57,403 nt of DNA, taken from contig DATKVX010000124.1 of assembly GCA_035529855.1 (NCBI GenBank), positions 1-57,403 of the forward strand, read 5' to 3'. Below, piece after piece: positions 33,679-42,478 of the stretch; positions within the stretch are counted from its first letter, which is position 1, and every line of letters starts with the position of its first letter. The translations under genes were made by a program, and so were the position numbers. Source of the stretch: a bacterium (lineage in GTDB: Bacteria; RBG-13-66-14; B26-G2; WVWN01). The notes below the pieces were generated by a model. The model did not search any database, was not told the DNA's origin, and was given only the letters and a program-made list of their open reading frames with translations.

Positions 33679-36312
33679 TTACCTCACGACTACCATACGC
33701 TTCGTCGCCGAGAAGTTGGGCGTGTCGAGGCGGTAGAGGTATACGCCCGCGGGGATTTGCCGGCCGGCGTCGTCGGTAAGGTTCCATTCCAAGTTCACGA
33801 TGCCGGCTTGCCGCGCGCCGACGTTGATCGATTTAATTTCGCGGCCCGAGAGGTCGTAGACGCGGAGTTTGATGTCCCCGGTGGCTACGGGAAGGCCGAA
33901 GCTGATTTTAGTCGATACGTTCGCCGGGTTCGGGTAATTCTGGCTGAGCGCGAACGCTTTCGGTATCGCCGTGGTATCTACGTCGATGGGCCCGACTATT
34001 ATCGGGGCGGCCCGCGTGACAGCCTCGAGTTTATAACGGTAATTACCTTCGTCGACGGCGTCGAGGTATTCGTACGGCCCGCGGCCCACGATCAATTCCT
34101 CGTTAACCTTGGTCCATGACGCGGTTTCGGCCACGGAGTTACCGCCCGCGGCGAACCGCTCGTCGTTCCCTGTGGCGGCGGGGACTTCCAGACGGTACAG
34201 ATTGAAGCCGATAAGCTCGCCGTCGTGCCGCGCGTTCCACGACAGCCGTACGCCGCCGTCGGCCTTGCGGGCTACGAAGTGGGATATTTTAACGTCGTCG
34301 CCCGACAGTAGGGCGCACTGCCACCAGTAGCCGAGGTAGCCGTCCTTGGTGGCCGTGACGTACATCGTGCCCTCGCCCGTTAGTTTGCGCGTGGGCTCCA
34401 GCTCGACCTTGCCCCCGCTATCGGTAGTGCCGGCGCAGTAAACGTCGTCCTTTTTGTATAAGCCGACCAGCGCGCCTTCCACCGGCGCCCGGGTGGTATC
34501 CGAAACGGTGACGACGAATTTTTTCCCCGGGTCGATGATGAAGGTTGCCGGATGGTAGGCGGTCAGCTTTTTATCCGGCTTCTTCATCCAGATCTTGGTG
34601 AACGGGTCGCCGTTCCACATATACATATAGACGTTCTTCATGTACAGGGAGTAAGCCCCGTATATCTGGATAACCCTGGTGTTGCCGTAGTTGGAGACGA
34701 GGCCGCAGTTCAGGATGCCCTTGTCGTAGATGGCCTTGTACATCTCTTTCATGTAGTCGTGGTTGGGGACGGTGTACGAGGGGTCGGAGGCGCTGTTGGA
34801 CGCTACGCCGGCCTTGCCGGTGGCGTTCAAGTTCGACTCGATGAAGCATTCGCCGCCGTAAGCGAAGTTGCCGTTCAGGCAGCAGACGTTGAGCCAGACG
34901 GGCGTCTTATCGCCGTTGGCGAGGGCGTGGACTTCGTTGGTGCTAAAGTAATCCCCGTAGATGCTCCAAGCGGTCCAGGCGGTCTCGCTGCCGTGGCCGC
35001 GATAGGAGGCGATGTTCACGCCGCTGTTTATAGCGTTGGAGACGTCCGAATTGCGCTTGCCTTGGGAACCGTAGATCCTGATGAAGTTTGGTTTAAATAG
35101 CGAGTAATTGAAATTATAAACCTCTTCGCAACAACCCTCGTACTTGCCGGGGGCTTGCTCGTAGTGCGCGCAGAGCATCGCGTTGTTGAGCCAATCGTTG
35201 CTCAGGTCCGGGTCTTTCTGGTACTTAATGCTTTTCTGGATGAAGTACGTAACCTTGGCGCCGTCTTTGGTGCTGTAGCGGCCTACGTTGACGTCGGGGT
35301 AGGGGTCCTCCAGGCCTCCCGTCAGGCAGGAGTACCAGTAGTCCCCCACCATGCTGTAGCCGGGCCAGTACCCCGCGGCGACGTAGTCCATATCGCCCAC
35401 GAGCAGCACGTACTTGAGTACCGCCGGCGTCGCCTCGTTGTAAGTCGTCTGGATGTAGGCTTTAATATTCTCTTTGGTCGTACCGGTTTCGGTCGTGGTA
35501 ACTACTTTGGTATAGACGCCCATCTTGTTGTAGAACTCGGCCAGCGCCTCGGCCTCGTCTTTGAAGTCCGGGTAGCAGATGAAGAGGTGTTCCGGGTGTT
35601 CCAGGTTGCCGCCGGCGTCCACGCCGTGATACCCGGCTCTATAGTTTATTACGCTGTCTTCGTAGAGCGGTTCGAAGGCCGGGTCGCGGTACCCGGTGAC
35701 CCGCAGCGTGTTGACGTCACTCTGGCCGTAGTAGTTGAGTTTGACCGTGATCTTCTTCGCGACTCTCAACTCGCCGGTGACCGGGTTCCACCGGAAAGGA
35801 CAAACCCGCAGCGGGATAACGCGGATGTCGCGGAAGATGGCCGGCTTGCCGAGTTCGACTTTCGCCGTGGGGTAGGTCGACCCCGCCGCGTAGTACTTGT
35901 CGTCCCGGACGAACGGGAGTTCGAAGTCGACGTCCGTAGCCGGCGTCTGGAACGGCCAGACGTTGTAGCCGGTGAGCGTAACCTCGTCCCACTTGACGAT
36001 GTCAACGCTGACCTTGCGGTCGCCCGGTATCATCACCGTTTCGTTTACGGCCGGGAGTTCGGGCAGGCCGATGTTTTCGGTCGTTCCGCGACTACGCAGG
36101 ATGACGCGGTCGTACGTAACGCCGCCCTCGGCCTCCTTCTCCCGTATGAAGCCGTCCAACGTAAAAGTGAGGACCGTTTCGGTCGACGTGTCCGATACGA
36201 CCTTGGCCGCCGCCGTCGGCGAACCGGTCCCGCCCAGCATTACCGTTTCGGCCCCCGCGAAGGACGCGGCCGCCAAAAACAGGCACGCGATTAACGGTAA
36301 CGGTTTTTTCAT
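33679..36312 (-). CDS. Secreted gingipain-like cysteine protease (C25) with type IX sorting domain
   Basis: An 877-residue secreted protease. Signal peptide LPLIACLFLAAASFAGA; a propeptide-like beta region (about 20-230); the C25 catalytic domain (LFICYPDFKDEAEALAEFYN, YVLLVGDMDYVAAGYWPG) with the catalytic His in ASYRGHGSETAW (about residue 440) and Cys in LNVCCLNGNFAY (about 476). It continues with Ig-like or FN3-like domains and a C-terminal T9SS type A sorting domain (ALSQNYPNPANVSTKISFGL, then VYDLSGREI and GVYLYRLD, ending RMVVVR). Expected to cross the outer membrane by type IX secretion. A strong promoter lies about 90 bases upstream. Confidence 0.93.
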   Translation of the reverse strand: MKKPLPLIACLFLAAASFAGAETVMLGGTGSPTAAAKVVSDTSTETVLTFTLDGFIREKEAEGGVTYDRVILRSRGTTENIGLPELPAVNETVMIPGDRKVSVDIVKWDEVTLTGYNVWPFQTPATDVDFELPFVRDDKYYAAGSTYPTAKVELGKPAIFRDIRVIPLRVCPFRWNPVTGELRVAKKITVKLNYYGQSDVNTLRVTGYRDPAFEPLYEDSVINYRAGYHGVDAGGNLEHPEHLFICYPDFKDEAEALAEFYNKMGVYTKVVTTTETGTTKENIKAYIQTTYNEATPAVLKYVLLVGDMDYVAAGYWPGYSMVGDYWYSCLTGGLEDPYPDVNVGRYSTKDGAKVTYFIQKSIKYQKDPDLSNDWLNNAMLCAHYEQAPGKYEGCCEEVYNFNYSLFKPNFIRIYGSQGKRNSDVSNAINSGVNIASYRGHGSETAWTAWSIYGDYFSTNEVHALANGDKTPVWLNVCCLNGNFAYGGECFIESNLNATGKAGVASNSASDPSYTVPNHDYMKEMYKAIYDKGILNCGLVSNYGNTRVIQIYGAYSLYMKNVYMYMWNGDPFTKIWMKKPDKKLTAYHPATFIIDPGKKFVVTVSDTTRAPVEGALVGLYKKDDVYCAGTTDSGGKVELEPTRKLTGEGTMYVTATKDGYLGYWWQCALLSGDDVKISHFVARKADGGVRLSWNARHDGELIGFNLYRLEVPAATGNDERFAAGGNSVAETASWTKVNEELIVGRGPYEYLDAVDEGNYRYKLEAVTRAAPIIVGPIDVDTTAIPKAFALSQNYPNPANVSTKISFGLPVATGDIKLRVYDLSGREIKSINVGARQAGIVNLEWNLTDDAGRQIPAGVYLYRLDTPNFSATKRMVVVR

Positions 36313-36408
36313 TTGTTTTTTCCCCTTTGTTTATAGACTACCTTTTTAACGGAATGCGTTTTCCGGGGAGGTTATTACCTGCCTTTCGAAAAGGCTCCTT
36401 AATTATTC

Positions 36409-36437
36409 ATTTTAACCGTCGCGAAAACCCCTGTCAA
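36409..36437 (-). promoter_or_regulatory. Strong promoter of the C25 protease gene
   Basis: Minus strand TTGACA, 17-base spacer, TAAAAT. The leader of about 90 bases contains a GCCTTT-TCG-AAAGGC hairpin and an AAAGGGG ribosome binding site. Confidence 0.8.
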
Positions 36438-36462
36438 GTCAAAAAATCGGGGCCGCAACGGC

Positions 36463-37818
36463 TTAGGCCGAAGCCAATACGCGTCCCAGCGCGTCCTCGA
36501 CCTCGAGCCGTATTTCGTCGCGGCGTTCTTCGGTTTCGGCCTCGAAGCGGAGGACGAGCGCGGGTTGCGTGTTGGAGGCGCGGACCAAACCCCATCCGCC
36601 GTCGAAGAGGATGCGGGCGCCGTCTACCTCGATTATTTCGTGGTCGGCGAAGCGCTTCTTTATCTCGTCGACCGCGCGGAACTTGAGCTCGTCGGGGCAG
36701 TCTACGCGTATCTCCGGCGTGGCGTAGTACGTCGGAACGCGGTCGGCGAGTTCGCTCAGGGGCGCGTCGGCGTTCGCTATGAGCTCGGCGAGGCGAAGCG
36801 CGGCGTAAAGCGCGTCGTCGTAGCCGAAGTACCGGTCGGCGAAGTAAATATGGCCGCTCATCTCGCCGGCCAACAGGGCGTTCTCCTCCCGCATTTTGGC
36901 TTCGATGAGCGAGTGCCCCGTCTTCCACATCACGGGGATGCCGCCCCGCGCGGCCACCTCCTCGGCCAGCGCCTCCGAGCACTTCACCTCGAAGATGACT
37001 TTCGCGCCCGGGTGTTCCGCCAGCACCGGCCCGGCGTACAGCGCCAGCAATTTGTCGCCCCAGATTATACGGCCGCGGTCGTCCACCGCGCCGATGCGGT
37101 CGCCGTCGCCGTCGAAGGCCACGCCGGCCGCGGCCCCGGTTTCGGCTACGCGCGCTATCAGCGCCTCCATATTTTCCGGGATGGTGGGGTCGGGCCAATG
37201 GTTGGGGAACGTCCCGTCCGGTTCGCAGAATAACCCTTCCGCTTCGCAGCCCGCGTCGGCCAGGAGTTCCGGCATCAACAGCGACGCCGTCGCGTTGCCG
37301 CAGTCGGCGACGAGCTTAACCGGTCGCGTAATCCGGACGCGCTCGAGAAGCGCGCGGCGGTAATCGTCGAGTACGTCGCGCGCGCGGTACGTACCTTCGC
37401 CTTTCGCGAAGTCGCCGGCGTCGATGATATCGGCGAGGCGTTTTATCTCCGGGCCGTAGATGGTCCCCTCGCCGCAGCTTATCTTGAAACCGTTGAACTG
37501 CGGCGGGTTGTGGCTGCCGGTGACCATAACGCCGCCCTCGCCGGGCGCGTAGCGGCGCGTCGCGAAGTAAAACGCGGGGGTGGGGGCCATGCCCAGGTCC
37601 ACCACGTCGACGCCGGCGGCCCGCAGCGCGTCCGACGCCAAAGTCGCGAAGCGCTCGCTGGAGGGACGATTGTCGCGGCAGACGAGGGCGGTTTTTTTGC
37701 CGTGTCGGACGAGGTAGGTGCCGACGCCCCGGCCTATGGCGGCGACGACGTCGTCCGTCAACTCGTCGCCGACGGTGCCGCGTATGTCGTATTCCCGGAA
37801 TATATTTCGAGGTATCAC
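36463..37818 (-). CDS. manB: Phosphomannomutase/phosphoglucomutase
   Basis: Interconverts hexose 1- and 6-phosphates for nucleotide-sugar and surface-glycan synthesis. 451 residues of the alpha-D-phosphohexomutase family: N-terminal FREYDIRG, phosphoserine loop GGVMVTGSHNPPQFNGFKI, metal loop AFDGDGDRIGAVDD, sugar loop GEMSGHIYF, and phosphate-binding GLVRASNTQPALVLRFEA. I use the GTG at 37818, which has AAAGGAG seven bases upstream and gives VIPRNIFREYDIRG; longer upstream frames lack homology. AlgC-like bifunctionality is likely; ManB versus Pgm cannot be separated. Confidence 0.93.
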   Translation of the reverse strand: MIPRNIFREYDIRGTVGDELTDDVVAAIGRGVGTYLVRHGKKTALVCRDNRPSSERFATLASDALRAAGVDVVDLGMAPTPAFYFATRRYAPGEGGVMVTGSHNPPQFNGFKISCGEGTIYGPEIKRLADIIDAGDFAKGEGTYRARDVLDDYRRALLERVRITRPVKLVADCGNATASLLMPELLADAGCEAEGLFCEPDGTFPNHWPDPTIPENMEALIARVAETGAAAGVAFDGDGDRIGAVDDRGRIIWGDKLLALYAGPVLAEHPGAKVIFEVKCSEALAEEVAARGGIPVMWKTGHSLIEAKMREENALLAGEMSGHIYFADRYFGYDDALYAALRLAELIANADAPLSELADRVPTYYATPEIRVDCPDELKFRAVDEIKKRFADHEIIEVDGARILFDGGWGLVRASNTQPALVLRFEAETEERRDEIRLEVEDALGRVLASA

Positions 37819-37845
37819 GCGACGCTCCTTTGCCGCCTTTGCCCG

Positions 37846-37854
37846 AGTATACCA
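37846..37854 (-). promoter_or_regulatory. Extended -10 promoter of manB
   Basis: Minus strand TGG-TATACT, with no good -35 at 17 bases; about 28 bases from the start codon. Confidence 0.4.
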
Positions 37855-37907
37855 AATAATCAGGGCGTCCGTGAGAACGAAAAAATTCGCGCCGGGTACG
37901 AAGCGCC

Positions 37908-37936
37908 TTGCCAAACTCGCCGCGTTGTGGTAATAA
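37908..37936 (+). promoter_or_regulatory. Promoter of the small lipoprotein gene
   Basis: TTGCCA, 17-base spacer, TAATAA; 33 bases before the TTG start with a strong AGGAGGTG site. Confidence 0.6.
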
Positions 37937-37969
37937 TGCGCAAACGGAAAACCACTTAGGAGGTGCGAG

Positions 37970-38431
37970 TTGAAAAACTTTTACGGGTCTACCGGTCTGA
38001 TTTTAACCCTGCTGGCGGTTTTGGTTTTGGCGGCGTGCGGCAAGAAGGCCGAGGAACCGGCCACGGCGGAGGAGACGGCCGCCGAGGCCGAGGTGCCCGC
38101 GGCGCCCGCCGAAGACCTCCGGGGTACGTTCGAGGCCAAGGCCGCGGAAGTAGACGTGTATATGAAAGAGCACGACGTGACTAACACGGCCGCCGAAAAG
38201 CTTGCCGGCACGCTGGAGGGATTTCAAAAGGATTTCGAAGAGCTCGCCGCCAAAGCGGGCGACGACGAAGAGCTGGCGTCGCAGTTTGACCTGGCCGCGG
38301 AGGCGATGGCACTTTACGTTAAGAGCTTGCGCGCGCCGCCGGGCGAACTGAGCTCGCTCGAGCTGGCCATCGACGCCGAGGCCAAGTGGCTCGAGGCCAA
38401 GGAAGCGGCCTCGGTAGAACCGAAGACGTAG
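37970..38431 (+). CDS. Small acidic lipoprotein with helical C-terminus
   Basis: 153 residues. Lipoprotein signal LILTLLAVLVLAAC with lipobox LAAC, then a Glu/Ala-rich linker and a predicted helical region (RGTFEAKAAEVDVYMKEHDV, FQKDFEELAAKAGDDEELAS). No family recognised. TTG start supported by the AGGAGGTG six bases upstream. Single-gene unit between its own promoter and a terminator-like hairpin. Probably an envelope-attached helical protein; function unknown. Confidence 0.8.
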   Translation: MKNFYGSTGLILTLLAVLVLAACGKKAEEPATAEETAAEAEVPAAPAEDLRGTFEAKAAEVDVYMKEHDVTNTAAEKLAGTLEGFQKDFEELAAKAGDDEELASQFDLAAEAMALYVKSLRAPPGELSSLELAIDAEAKWLEAKEAASVEPKT

Positions 38432-38540
38432 CTTTAGCGGCCTTCGCCGCCCCGGCCGGCCGGCGCGCTTCGCCGGGCGTCGTCGGTTTCGGTCGCGTCT
38501 AATGCTCCTTTTCCCGGCCGCGCGGTTCGTCGGCATCGAG

Positions 38541-38573
38541 AATGCCGCGGCGCCGCCCGGCCGGGCATTTTTT
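38541..38573 (+). terminator. Terminator after the small lipoprotein gene
   Basis: AATGCC ... GGCATT outer stem enclosing a GC-rich CGCCCGG/CCGGG element, then six T. It directly precedes the nrdJ promoter. Confidence 0.65.
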
Positions 38574-38575
38574 GC

Positions 38576-38626
38576 TTGACACCCAATATATTGGGGTGTA
38601 AAATACCCAACGCATACGATATATGG
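38576..38626 (+). promoter_or_regulatory. nrdJ promoter with tandem NrdR boxes
   Basis: Promoter TTGACA (38576-38581), 17-base spacer, TAAAAT (38599-38604). The spacer is almost entirely an NrdR-type palindrome: ACACCC-AATATATT-GGGGTGT, with core CAATATATTG at 38584-38593 matching the NrdR consensus CwATATaTwG. A second core CGATATATGG (38617-38626, 8 of 10) lies 33 bases centre to centre, about three helical turns, as in known tandem NrdR operators. Binding would block RNA polymerase when dATP/ATP is high. nrdR itself is not in the window. Confidence 0.85.
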
Positions 38627-38744
38627 GGTTTCGACCCTACTCGTCGGTTATTATAATGTATCGTTTATATCGGATTTCTGCGGTCGAGAGTACGCCGGTT
38701 GTAGTGGGCAAGGGCGTGCGCGTAACAGAGGAAGTCGTGACGTC

Positions 38745-41273
38745 ATGGCGGTAGGAGCAGGGCGGAAGTCGGCGCGCCTTAGGGCGCGGCTCGAGGCGCG
38801 CGCGCTGTTGAACGAGATGGGCGTACGCGGGTCGCAAGCGGAAAGAATAATAATAGAAACGCTGGACGAACTCGAGGACTTGGGGAACTTCGGCGGCGAA
38901 GTTTTGGAAGGCGTCGTAAAGGCCAAGGTCAAGGACGCGGAGGCGGGGTGGGAACGTAACGTACCGGTGGTCGCGGAGGGCGAGGATTGGGAAGAGCCCG
39001 GCGTAGAGCTCTCCGATAACGCCTTCGAGGTCCTGAAGCGCCGCTACTTGCGCCGCGACGAAGAGGGGAATCCGGTAGAGGAACCCCGCGAGATGTTCTG
39101 GCGGGTGGCGTGGGCGGTCGCGGAAGCGGAGCGGATCTACAACCCCATGGCGGACCTCGAGCCCGTGGCCCGGGAGTTCTTCGGCATTATGGCGCGGCGC
39201 GAGTTCATACCCAATTCGCCCACCCTTATGAACGCCGGCCGCGAGCTGGGTCAACTTTCGGCGTGCTTCGTCCTGGCGGTAGAGGACTCGATGGATTCCA
39301 TCTTCGGGGCCATAAAGGACACCGCGCTCATACATAAGAGCGGCGGCGGCACCGGTTTCTCGTTCTCGCGCCTCCGCCCCAAGAACGACGTCGTCATGTC
39401 CACCAAGGGCATCTCGAGCGGCCCCATCTCCTTTATGCAGGTCTTCGACGCGGCGACCGAGGCCATAAAGCAGGGCGGGACCCGCCGCGGCGCCAATATG
39501 GGAATTCTGCGCGTCGACCATCCCGACATCATGGAGTTCATCACGTGTAAGGCCGACGAACATCACCTCAATAATTTCAATATCTCGGTCGCGCTCACCG
39601 ACGAGTTCATGGCCGCGTTGGCGGAGGAGGAGACGTACGCCCTCGTCAACCCGCGCACCGGCGAGGAAGCCGGCCGGTTGCCGGCGGCCAGGGTTTTCAA
39701 TAAAATCGTCGAGATGGCCCACGGCAACGGCGAACCGGGCATAATCTTTATCGACCGCGTCAACGCCGCCAACCCCACGCCCCACGTCGGCGCGATCGAA
39801 TCCACCAACCCGTGCGGCGAGCAGCCGCTACTGCCGTACGAGTCGTGCAATTTGGGTTCGATCAATTTGGGCTTGATGGTGCGGGAGGAGAAGGGCCGGA
39901 AGGTAATCGACTGGGAGCGGCTCGGCCGCACGGTCCACGCCGCGTTCCGCTTCCTGGACAACGTTATCGACGTCAACCGCTATCCCCTCGCCAAAATAGA
40001 ACAGAATACCAAAGCCAACCGCAAAATAGGGCTGGGCGTCATGGGCTTCGCCGACCTCCTGGTCGAGCTTTGGGTCCCGTACGATTCGGAGGAAGCGGAG
40101 GAAATCGCCCGCCAGGTGATGGAGTTCGTCGACCTCGAGTCCAAGCGGGCGTCGGTCCGGCTGGCGGAGGAACGGGGCGTTTTCCCGAACTTCCGCGGCA
40201 GCGTCTACGACCGCCCGGGCGGCGCGCGCCTGCGCAACGCCACTACCACCACCTTGGCGCCCACCGGCACCATAAGCATCATCGCCGGCGCGACCGGCGG
40301 CATCGAACCTATCTTCGCGCTGTGCTTCTACCGCCGCGTACTGGACGACGACAAGCTGGTGGAGGTCAATCCCCTTTTCGCCAAAGCGGCGGAAGACGCC
40401 GGGGTCGCCGGCGAAGACCTGTTCGAGAGCCTCGCCCGCGGCGAATCCATCCAGAGCCGCGACGACGTCCCGGCCGAGCTCAAGCGCATCTTCGTCACCG
40501 CGCACGACGTACCGCCGGAGTGGCACGTTCGCATCCAGGCGGCCTTCCAGAAGTACACCGACAACGCCGTCTCCAAGACCATCAACTTCCCCAAGTCGGC
40601 TACGCTGGAGGACGTGGAGAAGGCGTACTTGTCGGCCTACGAGCTGGGTTGCAAAGGCGTAACCATCTATCGCGACGGTTCGCGTTCGGTGCAGGTGTTG
40701 AACGTAGGCGAGGCGGCGGCCGACGGCGCGACGGCGCCGGCCGCCGGTCCGCCTCCGCTGGGCGTTGCGCCCAGGCCCCGGCCCGCCATCACCCACGGCA
40801 TTACCGAGAAGGTCGCCACCGGCTGCGGGAACCTGTACGTTACGTTGAATTGGGATGAGAACGGCTTGTGCGAGGTCTTCGCGAAAATGGGGAAGTCGGG
40901 CGGGTGTATTTCGTCCCACTCCGAGGCTTCCTCGCGGCTCATATCGCTGGCCCTTCGCGCCGGCGTAACGGTCAAATCGATAATAAAACAACTTCGCGGG
41001 ATTCGTTGCCCGATGCCGACGTGGCAGAACGGCGAGGCCATACTCAGTTGCCCCGACGCCATAGGCATCGTCGTCGAACGTCATATGGGGGCGAAGACCT
41101 CGCCTCTCTTCGACGCCGGACCCGCCACGGAAGAGATGGAGGCCATGCGGCGGGAGCGGATGTTGAAGGAGCTCGCCAACGCCGGGCCCCAATGCCCGGA
41201 GTGCTCCGGCCTCCTGGAAATCGCCGAGGGGTGTTTAACCTGTCGAGCTTGCGGGTTTACGAGGTGCGGCTAG
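38745..41273 (+). CDS. nrdJ: Adenosylcobalamin-dependent (class II) ribonucleotide reductase
   Basis: Reduces ribonucleotides to deoxyribonucleotides using coenzyme B12. 842 residues. Class II marks: [20 protein letters not shown] with the first redox Cys, [20 protein letters not shown], the active-site loop [20 protein letters not shown], and [20 protein letters not shown]. After a Pro/Ala linker there is a C-terminal TSCPD-type domain ([20 protein letters not shown]) and a final zinc/redox CPECSGLL ... CLTCRACGF segment. ATG start. Regulated by the NrdR operator upstream across a leader of about 130 bases. I see no cobalamin riboswitch box in the leader. Confidence 0.97.
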   Translation: MAVGAGRKSARLRARLEARALLNEMGVRGSQAERIIIETLDELEDLGNFGGEVLEGVVKAKVKDAEAGWERNVPVVAEGEDWEEPGVELSDNAFEVLKRRYLRRDEEGNPVEEPREMFWRVAWAVAEAERIYNPMADLEPVAREFFGIMARREFIPNSPTLMNAGRELGQLSACFVLAVEDSMDSIFGAIKDTALIHKSGGGTGFSFSRLRPKNDVVMSTKGISSGPISFMQVFDAATEAIKQGGTRRGANMGILRVDHPDIMEFITCKADEHHLNNFNISVALTDEFMAALAEEETYALVNPRTGEEAGRLPAARVFNKIVEMAHGNGEPGIIFIDRVNAANPTPHVGAIESTNPCGEQPLLPYESCNLGSINLGLMVREEKGRKVIDWERLGRTVHAAFRFLDNVIDVNRYPLAKIEQNTKANRKIGLGVMGFADLLVELWVPYDSEEAEEIARQVMEFVDLESKRASVRLAEERGVFPNFRGSVYDRPGGARLRNATTTTLAPTGTISIIAGATGGIEPIFALCFYRRVLDDDKLVEVNPLFAKAAEDAGVAGEDLFESLARGESIQSRDDVPAELKRIFVTAHDVPPEWHVRIQAAFQKYTDNAVSKTINFPKSATLEDVEKAYLSAYELGCKGVTIYRDGSRSVQVLNVGEAAADGATAPAAGPPPLGVAPRPRPAITHGITEKVATGCGNLYVTLNWDENGLCEVFAKMGKSGGCISSHSEASSRLISLALRAGVTVKSIIKQLRGIRCPMPTWQNGEAILSCPDAIGIVVERHMGAKTSPLFDAGPATEEMEAMRRERMLKELANAGPQCPECSGLLEIAEGCLTCRACGFTRCG

Positions 41274-41315
41274 CGGCCAACCGCGGCCGTGCGAGAGGAG
41301 GTGAGCGGACCCGCG

Positions 41316-41390
41316 ATGGTAACTAAGAAGAAAGCACCGACGAAGAAGAAAGCGTCCACGAGAAAGACGTGCGCTAAGAAGAAGAAATAA
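41316..41390 (+). CDS. Lys-rich micro-protein 1 (24 residues)
   Basis: MVTKKKAPTKKKASTRKTCA then KKKK. A strong GAGAGGAGGTGA element lies upstream, and the leader around it is nearly identical to that of micro-protein 3 below. Composition is like bacterial histone-H1-like or DNA-compacting peptides. One cysteine. Coding status rests on the conserved leader and composition. Confidence 0.5.
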   Translation: MVTKKKAPTKKKASTRKTCAKKKK

Positions 41391-41523
41391 TTTCGTAGGA
41401 ACCCGGGCCGCCGGTTGGAACGCTCGTGCCGGCGTGCGGCGGCTCGAAGAGGTAGCGCGGGACTACCGCCCGGGTAGCGGCACGGCTGTACCGGGTTTTC
41501 CCCACGGGAAGGTGGTGAAAAAG

Positions 41524-41694
41524 ATGCCAGTGAAGAGAACAGCAGCGAAGAAGAAGACCGCAAAGAAGACGACTGCGAAAAAGTCGACCGCCAAGAAGAA
41601 GACTTCTACCAGGACGAAAGCTGCCCCTAAGAAGAAGACTGCCGCGAAGAAGAAGGCTACTACTAGGAAGAAGGCTGCTACCAAGAGGAAGTAG
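41524..41694 (+). CDS. Histone-H1-like Lys/Ala/Thr repeat protein (56 residues)
   Basis: A 56-residue, almost purely Lys-Ala-Thr-Ser-Arg protein made of KK-centred repeats (AAKKKTAKKTTAKKSTAKKK and onwards to AATKRK). Such proteins resemble the C-terminal tails of histone H1, chlamydial Hc2 and bacterial HU tails, and bind DNA or RNA nonspecifically. ATG at 41524 with an AAGGTGGTGA element upstream. It lies between two shorter peptides of the same composition. Function in nucleoid compaction is inference. Confidence 0.7.
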   Translation: MPVKRTAAKKKTAKKTTAKKSTAKKKTSTRTKAAPKKKTAAKKKATTRKKAATKRK

Positions 41695-42184
41695 CGTCCG
41701 GCGTTCGGTCGTTGGCGAAGGCTAACGTTTGCTCTTCTTTGTTGGTTATACCTCGGCTCGAGCCGGGGTTACGAGGGGCCGCTATGGCGGCCCTTTCGCT
41801 TTGGAAACCGAGCTCGTTTAACGACGTCGGCTCGACCTAGTATGATTTTACCTAACGTCCGTATTTTAGAGCGGCCAACCTAACCGTCGGTAGCGGCGTA
41901 GCTGACGGGACGGAGGGAGCAGCCCCTCCTTTCGGACGAATACCGGCCGGCGCCTTACGAAAAAATTTGCATTCGTCGGATTTTTCTGCTATATATTCTG
42001 CCGTCGGGATGGTAAGACCAAACCGGCCGGGACGTCTTAGTCGGGTTGCCGTTGACTTCGACCCCTCGCGCCCGCGTGCGGGCGCGTATTGTTATTAGTA
42101 GTGTCGTATTGGTTCTAATATTGCGGGTTTACCTTATGCGGCCGGCCGTCGGGCCGGCGGCACGAGAGGAGGTGACGGCCCGCA
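41695..42184 (+). other. 490-base non-coding stretch with hairpins and a promoter
   Basis: No gene found. It contains a CGGCTCGAGCCG palindrome and a GGGCCGC-TATG-GCGGCCC hairpin (around 41753-41790), a GGAGGG/CCCTCC hairpin near 41915-41932, a promoter at 41967-41995, and a 9-base-pair CGCGCCCGC/GCGGGCGCG hairpin at 42067-42086. A small RNA from about 42002 to 42090, or a structured 5' leader for the 16-residue peptide, would fit. Confidence 0.4.
41967..41995 (+). promoter_or_regulatory. Promoter within the histone-like micro-protein region
   Basis: TTGCAT, 17-base spacer, TATATA; the transcript would start near 42002 and reach the third micro-protein after about 180 bases. Confidence 0.5.
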
Positions 42185-42235
42185 ATGGCAACCAAAAAAA
42201 AGAGCAAGCCTAAGAAGACGACCCCCAAGAAGTAA
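42185..42235 (+). CDS. Lys-rich micro-protein 3 (16 residues)
   Basis: MATKKKSKPKKTTPKK and stop. The leader GAGAGGAGGTGA-CGGCCCGCA before the ATG matches that of micro-protein 1 (GAGAGGAGGTGA-GCGGACCCGCG), and a GC-rich hairpin precedes both. A terminator follows within 20 bases. Translation is plausible but unproven. Confidence 0.45.
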   Translation: MATKKKSKPKKTTPKK

Positions 42236-42253
42236 AATTAACCGACTCGTCAG

Positions 42254-42277
42254 GCCGCCCTTCGGGGCGGCTTTTTT
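42254..42277 (+). terminator. Terminator after the micro-protein cluster
   Basis: GCCGCCC-TTCG-GGGCGGC followed by six T. A textbook intrinsic terminator 18 bases after the 16-residue reading frame, which supports that frame being transcribed. Confidence 0.92.
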
Positions 42278-42375
42278 ATGCGCCGCGGGAGCGTCGGGTA
42301 TCCGCCCGGGCCGGTTCACGTTATACCGCCGTTTGCGGGCCGGGACGCTTTATCGGTACCGCCGGGGGGAATTTT

Positions 42376-42384
42376 TGATATAAT
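42376..42384 (+). promoter_or_regulatory. Extended -10 promoter for the homocysteine methyltransferase/MTHFR gene
   Basis: TGA-TATAAT with no clear -35; gives a leader of about 88 bases. I see no recognised SAM riboswitch in it. Confidence 0.5.
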
Positions 42385-42478
42385 CGCACCGGTTTATTTT
42401 ACCCCGGCCGGAGTTATCGGTTCGGGCGAGGGCCCCGCGTCCGGTTTATATAAACCCGTAGGCGGAGGAATCGAGCTT

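Noticed and set aside
38605-38744. Cobalamin riboswitch in the nrdJ leader
   Set aside because: No B12-box-like segment or the expected multi-stem layout; the leader is too short and AT-rich, while NrdR boxes explain regulation.
41890-41935. SRP (4.5S) RNA, suggested by a GGAGGGAGCAGC segment
   Set aside because: The pairs flanking the would-be GGAG tetraloop do not form, and a simple GGAGGG/CCCTCC hairpin is better; not enough to call SRP RNA.
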